From Methanobacteriota archaeon (GTDB lineage Archaea > Thermoplasmatota > E2 > DHVEG-1): a stretch of DNA of 64,000 nucleotides. The notes below the pieces were generated by a model. It was not told the origin of the DNA, did not search any database, and saw only the letters and a list, made by a program, of their open reading frames with translations. A program made the position numbers and the translations under genes. The stretch's first letter is position 1. Each line of letters starts with the position of its first letter. Of the stretch, positions 16,683-25,750 are shown piece after piece. The DNA is taken from contig CAIRCU010000015.1 of assembly GCA_903877165.1 (NCBI GenBank), forward strand, positions 1 to 64,000, read 5' to 3'.

Positions 16683-17576
16683 ATGAAGAAGTTGATCACC
16701 TTTGGGGTTGTCCTGCTGTTTCTTGGTTCAAGCATTCCTGTTCTAGCCTATTCAAACGAGAAGGCTAACAACCATTCATCAAGTGGAAATTGGCTGTATG
16801 TTGGTGGGAATGGACCAGGAAATTATTCGAGAATACAGGAAGCCATTGACAATGCGAGCGATGGCGATACCGTTTTCGTCTACGCTCATAATACCCCTTA
16901 CCGGGAACATATAAAAATCGAAAAGGCTCTTACGCTTCTAGGGGAAAATAAGAACACGACACTCGCCGCGCCTCGCCCCCCACCATTCCACAACTTGGAC
17001 ATCTTCCATGACTCAGTCACCATCTCAACTTTTACCTTTACCTTTACCGCTCCATGTTTTTTTTTAATCGGTGCAATAAATGCTTCCCATATCACCATTT
17101 CTTCCTGCAATTTTAGCTTAGTCATCGGTATCTCTTTCTTTAACGTCAACGACTCCCTTATCGAAAATAACACTTTTGGAACCAGCATGTCTGCCATCGA
17201 CTTCTACCATAGCAACAGGAATATCATTCAGCGCAACCTCATCACTTTCGGAAAAAAAGCAGGCGGCATCCTCCTCATGAACCACTCCAACAATAACATT
17301 ATCACCGCTAACACAATCAAAGGCATCCCCGTCGGCATCCACGGACTCCAGATAGATTGCGGTACTGGAAACACGATTACCAAAAACAACTTCTATTGCT
17401 CGGTCTGGAGTAATAGACACGCAACCTGGAAGGAAAACTACTACGGACACCAACTCATCCACCGCCTCCCAAAGATCATTCTTCCCGACAAATTACTCCC
17501 AATTGTCAACATTGACTGGCATCCTGCGAAAGAACCCTACAATATCTCGACCATAAAGGAAGGAGGAAAGCCATGA
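16683..17576 (+). CDS. Secreted right-handed beta-helix protein
   Basis: 297 residues. Signal peptide ITFGVVLLFLGSSIPVLAYS, then the typical Thermoplasmata surface-protein opening LYVGGNGPGNYSRIQEAID..SDGDTVFVY, followed by parallel beta-helix coils (NDSLIENNTF, NRNIIQRNLI, NNNIITANTI, GNTITKNNFY). The C-terminal segment WKENYYG...NIDWHPAKEPYNIS is shared with the paralogue at 21701. Such carbohydrate-binding-like folds are used by pectate-lyase-type enzymes, but no catalytic residues are evident. The ATG is chosen because GGAGGAGTCCT directly precedes it. Overlaps the next gene by 4 bases. Confidence 0.8.
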   Translation: MKKLITFGVVLLFLGSSIPVLAYSNEKANNHSSSGNWLYVGGNGPGNYSRIQEAIDNASDGDTVFVYAHNTPYREHIKIEKALTLLGENKNTTLAAPRPPPFHNLDIFHDSVTISTFTFTFTAPCFFLIGAINASHITISSCNFSLVIGISFFNVNDSLIENNTFGTSMSAIDFYHSNRNIIQRNLITFGKKAGGILLMNHSNNNIITANTIKGIPVGIHGLQIDCGTGNTITKNNFYCSVWSNRHATWKENYYGHQLIHRLPKIILPDKLLPIVNIDWHPAKEPYNISTIKEGGKP

Positions 17577-18199
17577 AGAAGGTGGTACTTGCAGGGGTAA
17601 GTCTTCTCGCTGTTGGTCTTCTCATTCTTGGCTCACAAACTAATGTAGTGGGGTATCAGACCGTTCAAGCCTCACAACAGAACCTACTCAAAGAGAGAAT
17701 CAACCAGAAGGAATTCCTCTTCCAGACTATCTGTGACCTAACGAACAACAAGGACATCCAGAAGGTTATTCTCACTTCCCAACTGAACTCAGGGTACTTC
17801 ACGCCTGGTATGAAGACACTATCAATCAATATCCCTGTTCTGACAAAAAGGCAATTGGAGTTTGCATACCATCTTGGCCTACTCCTATCAAAATCAATGA
17901 GTAAAACCGAGATGTTTTCATTGATAAAACAACATCAGACCTTGACATCGGGGAATCAACCGAAGATTGATGCAGTTATTAAGAACGATTCAAAACTTAC
18001 AGATGAAATTAATCAACTTTCTCTATTGAATTGTAATTGTAATAACCAAAATACTTTTCAATGGTTTCATCCTGTTATTTGTTTTATTCTTGTTATGTTG
18101 ATACTTTATGTAGGTCACCTTAGCTTACCTTACGATTGGATGATAACTCTATGTTATAAATTGAATTGCCTTTGGACTCATCTTCCACCAGAACCCTAA
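17573..18199 (+). CDS. Exported protein with C-terminal membrane segment, unknown
   Basis: 208 residues: N-terminal signal peptide (VVLAGVSLLAVGLLILGSQ), a helical lumenal/extracellular middle with few motifs, a CNCNN cysteine pair, and a hydrophobic segment (VICFILVMLILYVGHL) about 40 residues from the C-terminus. It starts inside the stop codon of the beta-helix gene (ATGA), so the two are translated together and probably act at the cell surface. No family recognised. Confidence 0.65.
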   Translation: MKKVVLAGVSLLAVGLLILGSQTNVVGYQTVQASQQNLLKERINQKEFLFQTICDLTNNKDIQKVILTSQLNSGYFTPGMKTLSINIPVLTKRQLEFAYHLGLLLSKSMSKTEMFSLIKQHQTLTSGNQPKIDAVIKNDSKLTDEINQLSLLNCNCNNQNTFQWFHPVICFILVMLILYVGHLSLPYDWMITLCYKLNCLWTHLPPEP

Positions 18200-18321
18200 A
18201 GAGTTCTCTTCCGAATGGATTTCTATCCCTTCTATAAGGACCATTTGTTTACCCGCTCGTTCCCTCCTGTTGGTGTTATTGTTATACCCGCTTGTAAACT
18301 ATCAAAGAAATCTTTTTGTAG

Positions 18322-19269
18322 TCAGTGTTTGAGGAGGTGTTGGGCTGCGGTGACGATGTGGGGTGCACTCAGCTCGTATTTGTCCAAGAGTTCTTCTGGT
18401 TCGCCGGATTCGCAGAACATGTCGCGCACGCCGATGCGGTAGAAGGGGATGCTGCTGGCGTGCTCGGCGAGGACTTCGCTGACCGCGCTTCCGAGCCCGC
18501 CGATGATGGAGTGTTCTTCAGCGGTGAGGATTGCGTTGGTGTGTTTGACGCAGTCGAGGATCAAAGCGGTGTCGAGAGGTTTGATGGTATGCATGTCGAC
18601 GATACGGGCGGTGATGCCTTTATCCTTGAGTCTGGTGTACGCGTCCAGGGCCTGGTCGACCATGGTGCCGCAGGCGATGATAGTGACGTCGTCGCCTTCC
18701 CTAGGGACGAGTCCTTTGCCGAGTTGGAGGCTGGCGAGGTCCTCCTTGGTATAGATAATGGGTGCGTTGGCGCGCCCGACCCTGGCGTACATGGGCCCGG
18801 GCGTCTGCGCCATGAGTTCGACGAGGCGTTTGGTCTGCGGGGCGTCGCTGGGAGTAATCACGGTCATGTTCGGCAGGACGCGCATGAGCGCGATGTCTTC
18901 AATCATCTGATGACTGGCGCCGTCTTTGCCGACGCTGATACCGCCGTGGGTCGCGAAGACCTTGACGTTGGCTTGGGAGTAGGCGACGTCCATGCGGATC
19001 TGGTCGTAGACCCGGCCGGTGGCGAAGACCGCGAACGTGCTTGCGAACGCGATTTTGCCGGTGGAGGCGAGGCCGGCGGCGGTGGAGATCATGTTGGCCT
19101 CGGCGATGCCCATCTCGAAGAACCGCTGCGGGTATTTCTTGGCGAACAGGATGGTTTTTGTTGATTTGGAGAGGTCGGCGTCTAAGACAACGATATTTGG
19201 GTATTTGTCGCCGATCTCGGCGAGGGTCTCGCCGTAGGCGTCCCGGGGGTTGGCCATGGCTTTGTTCAT
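18322..19269 (-). CDS. Transketolase, C-terminal subunit
   Basis: 315 residues covering the pyrimidine-binding and C-terminal domains of transketolase. Landmarks: FEMGIAEANMISTAAGLASTG with the catalytic Glu (GIAE), FATHGGISVGKDGASHQMIED, and RVGRA...LASLQLGKG. In many archaea transketolase is split into two genes, as here. Its start overlaps the stop of the N-terminal subunit by 4 bases. Functions in the non-oxidative pentose phosphate route with the partner encoded at 19266-20120. Confidence 0.93.
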   Translation of the reverse strand: MNKAMANPRDAYGETLAEIGDKYPNIVVLDADLSKSTKTILFAKKYPQRFFEMGIAEANMISTAAGLASTGKIAFASTFAVFATGRVYDQIRMDVAYSQANVKVFATHGGISVGKDGASHQMIEDIALMRVLPNMTVITPSDAPQTKRLVELMAQTPGPMYARVGRANAPIIYTKEDLASLQLGKGLVPREGDDVTIIACGTMVDQALDAYTRLKDKGITARIVDMHTIKPLDTALILDCVKHTNAILTAEEHSIIGGLGSAVSEVLAEHASSIPFYRIGVRDMFCESGEPEELLDKYELSAPHIVTAAQHLLKH

Positions 19270-20120
19270 TCGGCTGCCTCCAGGGCGCGTTGTTGCTCTG
19301 CGAGTTCCTTCATGGCGAGTTTGTATTCCATTTCGTTGGGGGCGACGCCGTGGAAGTCGATGTTGTTCTCCATGAAGGAGACGCCTTTGCCTTTCACGGT
19401 ATTCAGAATGATGATCGTCGGCTGGTGCTTGTGGTCGCTTGCGAGAAGCAGCGCGTCGATGATCTCGCCGATGTTGTGGCCATTGACTTCGATGACGTTC
19501 CAGCCGAAGGCCTCCCAGCGTCGTCTGATGGACTCAAGTTTCATGACGTCTTCGGTGTTGCCGTCGATTTGGAGGTAGTTGCGGTCGAGGAGCGCGCAGA
19601 GGTTGTCGAGTTTGTAGTGTGAGGCTGCGGCTGCGGCTTCCCAGATCTGGCCTTCGTCTGTTTCTCCGTCTCCGAGGAGGACGTAGACGCGGTAGGTTTT
19701 CTTGTCGAGGTTGCCGGCGAGTGCGACGCCGTTGCCGAACGAGAGCCCGTGGCCAAGAGAGCCTGTGGAGGCTTCGACGCCGGGGATGTGGGTGCAGACG
19801 GGGTGGCCTTGGAGCATGTGGTTGATCTGGCGCAGGTAGAGGAGTTCGTCGGTGTGGAAGTAGCCTAGTTCTGCTAGTATTGCGTAGAGGGTGGGGGCGG
19901 CGTGGCCCTTGCTGAGGATGAAGCGGTCGCGGTCCGGGTCCTTAGGGTTCTTGGGGTTGATGTGCATGTGGTGGAAGTAGAGGGCGACCATGGCTTCGAC
20001 CGCGGAGAGGCTGCCTCCGGGATGGCCGGATTTGGCGCGGTACAGCATCTCGATGATATGAGTGCGTATCTTGACAGCAATGAGGTCGAGTTCTTTGAGA
20101 AACGCCTGCTGTTTTGCCAC
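19266..20120 (-). CDS. Transketolase, N-terminal subunit
   Basis: 284 residues holding the thiamine-pyrophosphate domain: SGHPGGSLSAVEA, FILSKGHAAPTLYA, GSLGHGLSFGNG and the TPP motif GDGETDEGQIWEAAA..HYKLDN. Pairs with the C-terminal subunit downstream in a two-gene operon. Full-length for the split form. Confidence 0.93.
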   Translation of the reverse strand: MAKQQAFLKELDLIAVKIRTHIIEMLYRAKSGHPGGSLSAVEAMVALYFHHMHINPKNPKDPDRDRFILSKGHAAPTLYAILAELGYFHTDELLYLRQINHMLQGHPVCTHIPGVEASTGSLGHGLSFGNGVALAGNLDKKTYRVYVLLGDGETDEGQIWEAAAAASHYKLDNLCALLDRNYLQIDGNTEDVMKLESIRRRWEAFGWNVIEVNGHNIGEIIDALLLASDHKHQPTIIILNTVKGKGVSFMENNIDFHGVAPNEMEYKLAMKELAEQQRALEAAE

Positions 20121-20243
20121 TGGAGATGCCCCGCCCTTATTTCTGTGAAAACCGATGGTGCAGTATCGGCTGGCTGTTTATTATTTTTTGGAATCGAAGC
20201 GTGAGAGAAACAAAGCAGGCGAGAGTTGACTTTGTGGGTGTGA

Positions 20244-21074
20244 CTAGGTTTTCTTGTGGGCTCGGGCGAACGTGTAGAGGTCGTGGTAGATCTCGGGTCT
20301 GATGTCGCGTAGGACCGGTCGTCGAGCGCGGGCGATTTCGACATCCGCGAGGTCGATGGTGCAGGTGACGACGCTTTCTTTGAAGTAGGGTGCTTTGACG
20401 AGCAGTTTGCCGAGGGGGTCGTAGAGCTGGCTTCCGCCCCAGTGGACGAGGTCCTCCTGGGTCCCTGTCAGGTTCACGTAGGCGACGAAGACCGTGTTCT
20501 CAATGGCCCGTGCAGGCAGGATGGTTTCGAAGAACGGGCGGTTGACGGACGGTGCGGCTGAGATGTACACGATGAAGTCTGCGCCTTGCAGCGCGAGGGC
20601 TTTGGCGAGTTCCGGGAAGAAAACGTCGTAGCAGACGAGGATGCCGATCTTGCCGAACGCGGTCGGGAAGACTCTGAGGTCCTCGCCTTGGTCGAAAAAG
20701 ATTTTCTCCTCGAACGGCCCGAAGTTCGGTAGGAACCATTTATGGTAGACATCCAAAGTCCCGGAGGGATGCGCAAGCACGGCGCCGTTGTAGATGAGGC
20801 CTTTGACCTTGTCGTCTTTGACGGGCATGCCGGCGATGATGTAGCATTTGTGTTTCCGGGCAAGCTCCTGTACCGTGGCGAGCGTCGGTCCGGTGAGCGG
20901 CTCGGCGAGGTCCCGGTATTCGTCCTTGCAGCGGTCGCCGGAAAGGAAGAACTCCCCGAAGATGTAGAGGTCTGCCTTGGTCTTCTTCAGGGTGCGCTGC
21001 ATGATAGCAAGGTTAGCTTTTTTGTCAGCGATATGGGGTTGGACGCTGGCTAAGGCAACGGTGAAGGGAGCCAT
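20244..21074 (-). CDS. Carbon-nitrogen hydrolase (nitrilase superfamily)
   Basis: 276 residues. The catalytic triad is visible: Glu41 in FGEFFLSG, Lys112 in YHKWFLPNFGPFEE and Cys148 in ILVCYDVFFPE. Members hydrolyse amides such as N-carbamoyl amino acids, omega-amides or nitriles. Specific substrate not assignable; the ending helix RARRPVLRDIRPEIY is common in amidases of this group. Monocistronic, divergent from the gene at 21213. Confidence 0.88.
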   Translation of the reverse strand: MAPFTVALASVQPHIADKKANLAIMQRTLKKTKADLYIFGEFFLSGDRCKDEYRDLAEPLTGPTLATVQELARKHKCYIIAGMPVKDDKVKGLIYNGAVLAHPSGTLDVYHKWFLPNFGPFEEKIFFDQGEDLRVFPTAFGKIGILVCYDVFFPELAKALALQGADFIVYISAAPSVNRPFFETILPARAIENTVFVAYVNLTGTQEDLVHWGGSQLYDPLGKLLVKAPYFKESVVTCTIDLADVEIARARRPVLRDIRPEIYHDLYTFARAHKKT

Positions 21075-21212
21075 GTGCCCTGGTATCGGTGGGTGCGATT
21101 TAAGGGTTTGTTCACCTCAGGGGCTTTATATGGTCTCTGGAAAAACAAGGAAAATTATATATACTTTGAAATAAAAACATATATTAGAGTTTCGGGGGGC
21201 ACTAATCACACC

Positions 21213-21602
21213 ATGCCGTTAATCACCGTACACATTTTAACGAAGGCCATTGAGCAGAAGCTCGCAATCACCACCATGGAGGCTCGGCGGTACGCGGATA
21301 TGGTCCTGGATCTGTTTGGGTTCGACGACTTCGTGCTCGATAATTTACTTGATAATAACGACCGGCGGCTGTTTTATCTTCTCGAGGAGAAAGGTCTGGT
21401 CAAATCGCAGCGGGAGGAGTTCGTACTGTATGACGGGCGGACGTGGCGGATCCATTCGTGGCAACTCCAGCGGCTGACCATCGTCGATGAAGTGAAACCG
21501 CTGATACATGGTATAATGGCATCTCATCAGAGAGGAAAGACGATTTATACGAGCCTGCCAGACCGCCTCTGGACGATGCGCAAACAGCCGTCATCGCAGT
21601 GA
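21213..21602 (+). CDS. DUF6015-like Thermoplasmata protein (paralogue)
   Basis: 129 residues. Key features: VHILTKAIEQKLAITTMEARRYADMVLDLFG at the N-terminus, DNNDRRLFYLLEEKGLV and the REEFVLYDGRTWRIHSW stretch. It aligns with the protein at 11221-11574 over about 90 residues. I think this is DUF6015 (from memory). The start at 21213 is preferred over upstream codons since a run of TATA-like AAATTATATATACTTTGAAATAAAAAC lies at about 21149-21176 and would put transcription start near 21195. Confidence 0.6.
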   Translation: MPLITVHILTKAIEQKLAITTMEARRYADMVLDLFGFDDFVLDNLLDNNDRRLFYLLEEKGLVKSQREEFVLYDGRTWRIHSWQLQRLTIVDEVKPLIHGIMASHQRGKTIYTSLPDRLWTMRKQPSSQ

Positions 21603-21700
21603 ACATTTCTCCTGTTAAAACAAGGATTGTGTTCCCTTTTCTGATGTACTAAATTTTATATACGAAAAATACCATTAATGCATCGGAGGAAGAGTCTTTG

Positions 21701-22645
21701 ATGCAAAAAACCCTGGCGATTGCAGTGGTCGGTCTTCTTTGTTGTCTTGCGTCGATGCAAGGCTTGCTTGCTTCTTCAGTTGCTCCTTTATCATTACAGT
21801 CTGGCACTACACTATATGTCGGTGGTAGCGGTCCGGGTAACTACACTACAATCCAGGATGCGATCAATGCCTCCGTTGATGGAAACACGATTTTCATCTA
21901 CGAAAAAACACCATGTTATCGTGAAAATATCATGATTAATAAATCAATTTCATTGATTGGAGAAAATCAGAATGTATCTATTGACACAAGAAACTGGAGC
22001 ATTTATATAATTCGAATCGTGCGCGATTCTGTTAGAATTAATGGAATTAAACTCGATGTTGACGGAAATTTAGGTATTAACGTAGAAAACTCATCCTTTG
22101 TTAACATCACTCATTGCCATTTTTGGAATGACGGCAATAGCATCTTGTTTAAAAATGTAAAAAATTCATCGATTTTCCATAACTACTTTGATTATATCGA
22201 GGGATGCTACACTGGCGCAGTTGTCTTATCAGCAAGCGACGGAAATATATTCCAAGATAATCTTATCATAGTCAATCATTTTAGTGTAGACCTTGTTATT
22301 AGTGACGGCTCTCGTAACAACCTAGTTCAAAATAACAATTTCCCATGGCCCATCCATCCTGGGGATACTCGTTCGATAGTTGTCAATTTCAATGCTGGGA
22401 CCGGAAATAAAATCATACACAATAATATCTATCCGGAGATTGTGTGCAACGTAAAGGCGTACTGGCAAAGAAACTACTACGAAGGTGCATTCAGATATTG
22501 GGGACCGTATCCTCCAAAAGAAGTTAATTACAGGATTTTGTCGCTGTTTCTTCCTATGGTCCTATGGAACCACAACTTGCGTAATCCTATATTCAACGTT
22601 GACTGGCGTCCTGCCTTCAAACCCTACAACTTCCCCCAACCATAG
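21701..22645 (+). CDS. Secreted right-handed beta-helix protein (paralogue)
   Basis: 314 residues. Signal peptide LAIAVVGLLCCLASMQGLLAS, then LYVGGSGPGNYTTIQDAIN..VDGNTIFIY and beta-helix coils (SSFVNITHCHFW, KNSSIFHNYFDY, GNKIIHNNIY). C-terminal WQRNYYEG and NVDWRPAFKPYN match the paralogue at 16683, suggesting a common surface role. TATA box TTTTATAT at 21655-21662 and a GGAGGAAGA ribosome site precede. A TTG three bases upstream is also possible. More AT-rich than the flanking enzyme genes. Confidence 0.8.
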   Translation: MQKTLAIAVVGLLCCLASMQGLLASSVAPLSLQSGTTLYVGGSGPGNYTTIQDAINASVDGNTIFIYEKTPCYRENIMINKSISLIGENQNVSIDTRNWSIYIIRIVRDSVRINGIKLDVDGNLGINVENSSFVNITHCHFWNDGNSILFKNVKNSSIFHNYFDYIEGCYTGAVVLSASDGNIFQDNLIIVNHFSVDLVISDGSRNNLVQNNNFPWPIHPGDTRSIVVNFNAGTGNKIIHNNIYPEIVCNVKAYWQRNYYEGAFRYWGPYPPKEVNYRILSLFLPMVLWNHNLRNPIFNVDWRPAFKPYNFPQP

Positions 22646-22717
22646 ATACGACCATCATCAAGACATCTCACACCCGCGTTTTTTAAATACCCACGAATCC
22701 TTCTAAGACTCACCCTT

Positions 22718-24364
22718 ATGAAATCAGACCTCGAGATCGCCCGCACCAGCACCATCCTCCCCATCGAAGACATCGCAGCAAAAGCCGGCCTCACACCAGA
22801 CGACTACATCGGCTGGGGCGAACACAAAGCCAAAGTCCGCCTCACCATCCTCCCAAAGCTAGCCACCAAGAAACCCGGCAAGCTCATCCTTGTCACCACC
22901 ATGAACCCCACCCCAGCCGGCGAAGGAAAAACCACGGTCACTATAGGCCTAGCACAAGCCCTCCAGCACCTCGGCAAAAAAACCATGCTTGCCATCCGCG
23001 AACCCAGCCTCGGCCCCATCATGGGCAAGAAAGGCGGCGCCACCGGCGGCGGCTACGCCCAAGTCCTCCCCATGGAAGACATCAACCTCCACTTCACCGG
23101 CGACATGCACGCGATCACCAGCGCACACAACCTCCTCGCCAGCCTCGTCGACAACCACATCCACTACGGCAACAGCTTCCACATCGACCCCCGCTACATC
23201 GTCTGGCCTCGAGTCATGGACATCAGCGACCGGGCGCTGCGCAACACTGTGATAGGTTTGGGCGGACCCTCGGACGGCGTGCCGCATGAAGTCGAATTCG
23301 CCATCACGCCGGCATCCGAGGTCATGGCGATCCTCTGCCTCGCCAAGGACCTGCGAGACCTCAAACAACGTCTCGGACGCATCATCGTCGCCTACACTTA
23401 CACCAACACCCCGATTACCGCCGCAGAACTGAGCGCCGTTGGTGCCATGTCCGTACTGCTCAAAGACGCGATCATGCCCAACCTCGTCCAGACCATCGAG
23501 GGCGTGCCCGCCTTCGTCCACGGAGGACCCTTCGCCAACATCGCCCACGGCACCAACAGCCTGCTCGCGACCACGATCGGACTGAAGCTCTCCGACTATT
23601 TCGTCACCGAAGCCGGGTTCGGCTCGGAGCTCGGCGCCGAGAAGTTCTTCGACATCGTCTGCCGCATAGGAAAACTCAGGCCAGACGCGGTCGTCCTCGT
23701 CGCCAGCATCCGCTGCCTTAAACACCACGGCGGCGGCACCGGAATTAATGCCGTAAAAGCCGGCCTCGTCAACCTTGAAAAGCATTTGGAGAACATCGCG
23801 TGCTTCCGCGTCCCCGTCATCGTCGCCATCAACAGATTCCTCGACGACACCGACGAAGAAATCGACGTCGTCGAAACCTACTGCAAAAGCAAAGGCATCC
23901 CAGTCGCTCCCGTTGAAGTCTGGGACAAAGGCGGCGAAGGCGGCGTCGAACTCGCCGGAAAACTCATCAGCCTCATCTACAACACACCCTCACACTTCCG
24001 CATGCTCTACAACACCAGCCTATCCATCAAGGAGAAGATCGACATCATCGCCACAAAGATGTACGGCGCGGACCGCGTCATCTATACCGTCGCAGGCGAA
24101 AGCGACATCAAACTCGCCGAAGACCTCGGCCTCGACCGCCTACCAATCTGCATTGCCAAGACCCCGTACTCCCTCTCAGACGACCCCGCGCTACTCGGCA
24201 GACCCACCGGCTTCAAGATCACTATACGGGAGATCAAGTTCTCCGCGGGCGCCGGCTTCCTCGTCCCCATGACCGGGAAGATAACGACAATGCCGGGGCT
24301 CCCGCCCACCCCGCACTCCGCCAAGATCACCCTCGATGGTAAAGGCAACATTAAAGGACTCTAA
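22718..24364 (+). CDS. fhs: Formate-tetrahydrofolate ligase
   Basis: 548 residues, near the usual 555. It joins formate to tetrahydrofolate with ATP, giving 10-formyl-THF for purine synthesis or one-carbon flow. P-loop PTPAGEGKTT near residue 65, REPSLGPIMGKKGGATGGGYAQV, FTGDMHAITSAHNLLAS and FVHGGPFANIAHGTNS are intact. The folate (not methanopterin) cofactor is notable for an archaeon and suggests acquisition from bacteria. No ribosome site; a TTTTAAATAC box at 22681-22690 implies a nearly leaderless transcript. Confidence 0.96.
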   Translation: MKSDLEIARTSTILPIEDIAAKAGLTPDDYIGWGEHKAKVRLTILPKLATKKPGKLILVTTMNPTPAGEGKTTVTIGLAQALQHLGKKTMLAIREPSLGPIMGKKGGATGGGYAQVLPMEDINLHFTGDMHAITSAHNLLASLVDNHIHYGNSFHIDPRYIVWPRVMDISDRALRNTVIGLGGPSDGVPHEVEFAITPASEVMAILCLAKDLRDLKQRLGRIIVAYTYTNTPITAAELSAVGAMSVLLKDAIMPNLVQTIEGVPAFVHGGPFANIAHGTNSLLATTIGLKLSDYFVTEAGFGSELGAEKFFDIVCRIGKLRPDAVVLVASIRCLKHHGGGTGINAVKAGLVNLEKHLENIACFRVPVIVAINRFLDDTDEEIDVVETYCKSKGIPVAPVEVWDKGGEGGVELAGKLISLIYNTPSHFRMLYNTSLSIKEKIDIIATKMYGADRVIYTVAGESDIKLAEDLGLDRLPICIAKTPYSLSDDPALLGRPTGFKITIREIKFSAGAGFLVPMTGKITTMPGLPPTPHSAKITLDGKGNIKGL

Positions 24365-24460
24365 AAGAAGCGAATGTTTTCTTGGAGAAAAAAGGGATAG
24401 CGACTTTTATATAGCGTGTATCTATTTCCACATGAGTATTTGGGAGAGGATTGAGAGATT

Positions 24461-25750
24461 ATGACCGACGACGAACTCGCGCAGTACATCGACGACATCC
24501 TTGAAGAGCTTCGAGAGAACGCGGGCAAAGAGGTCAGTCGTGAAGAACTAGAAAAGGAACTACGTCGGTTCCTCGAATACGGCGTACCCCCGGACCACGC
24601 GAAACAGACGCTCGTCAAGAAATACACGACGGAACGGCCGCGGCCGTCCGCGGAACGCATCCTCATCGTCGATCTCAAGCCCAACGAGCCTAGTGTCCAC
24701 GTTCTCGCCCGCATCGTCTCCATCAACCCCCGTGAAATCACGGTGAAAGGAGAGAAGCGGACGATCTACTACGGAATCCTCGGCGACGAATCCGGGACCG
24801 TATCGTTCACCGCTTGGAAGGACTTCGAGGTCAACAAAGGAGACGTTTTTGAGATTACCAACGCATATACCAAGGAGTGGCAGGGTGTGGTGAAACTCAA
24901 CTTCGGCGACCGAACCCGCCTCACGAAGACCGATGATGCCCGCATCCCGGAGGTCAACGCCGAGCCGCGGTCCTTCAAAATCAAGGACCTGCGAGGCGGG
25001 CTCTCTACCGTTGAACTCACCGCTCGAATCCTGGAGATCCAGGAACGCGAAGTTGAGGCAAGCGGGCAGAAAAAGACCGTATACTCCGGATTACTCGGCG
25101 ATGAGACCGGCAAGGCGCAGTTCACAGCCTGGCACGACTTCGGCCTTAAGGAAGACATGGTCATCAAGGTTACCGGCGGCTACGTCAAAGCCTGGAAAGG
25201 CATCCCGCAGTTCTCCTTTGACGAGAAAGCGACCGTCGAAACGGTCGACGCAACCCTGATCCCGAAGGACGGGGTCAAGACCCAGCATATTTCACTCAGT
25301 GAGCTCGTGGACCGCAACGGGGCTTTAGACATCGAAGTCGAAGGCACCGTCATTGAAATTCGCCCAGGCTCCGGAGTCGTCTCACGCTGCCCTCAATGCA
25401 ACCGCGTGTTACAAAATGGGAAATGCATGACGCACGGGGAGGTCGAAGGCGTTCCAGACGTTCGCCTGAAACTGACGTTAGACGACGGTACCGGCTCCAT
25501 TGGAACGATTCTCAGCCGTCCCCTGGCAGAGAAACTCCTTGGGAAATCCCTTCCCGACCTGCAAGGACAATCCGAAACCCTGATTACGACCATGGGTAAA
25601 ACGTTGTTCGGCCATCGCTTGCTGGTCTCAGGTAACGCGCTGAGTGACGATTATGGTATCACCCTCATCGCCCATGATGCCACCCTCCATGATTTCGACA
25701 TCACAAAAGAAGCGGAACATATCACTGAAGAATTGGAGGAGTTGCGATGA
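24461..25750 (+). CDS. Replication protein A, large OB-fold subunit
   Basis: 429 residues. An N-terminal helical region (about 1-70) is followed by three OB folds: two with the repeated pattern VHVLARI/VELTARI...GEKRTIYYGILGDESGTVSFTAWKDF / GQKKTVYSGLLGDETGKAQFTAWHDF (about 75-165 and 180-270) and a third with a zinc finger CPQCNRVLQNGKCMTHG near residue 310. Binds single-stranded DNA in replication and repair. Overlaps its partner gene by 4 bases. TATA box TTTATATA at 24406-24413. Confidence 0.92.
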   Translation: MTDDELAQYIDDILEELRENAGKEVSREELEKELRRFLEYGVPPDHAKQTLVKKYTTERPRPSAERILIVDLKPNEPSVHVLARIVSINPREITVKGEKRTIYYGILGDESGTVSFTAWKDFEVNKGDVFEITNAYTKEWQGVVKLNFGDRTRLTKTDDARIPEVNAEPRSFKIKDLRGGLSTVELTARILEIQEREVEASGQKKTVYSGLLGDETGKAQFTAWHDFGLKEDMVIKVTGGYVKAWKGIPQFSFDEKATVETVDATLIPKDGVKTQHISLSELVDRNGALDIEVEGTVIEIRPGSGVVSRCPQCNRVLQNGKCMTHGEVEGVPDVRLKLTLDDGTGSIGTILSRPLAEKLLGKSLPDLQGQSETLITTMGKTLFGHRLLVSGNALSDDYGITLIAHDATLHDFDITKEAEHITEELEELR

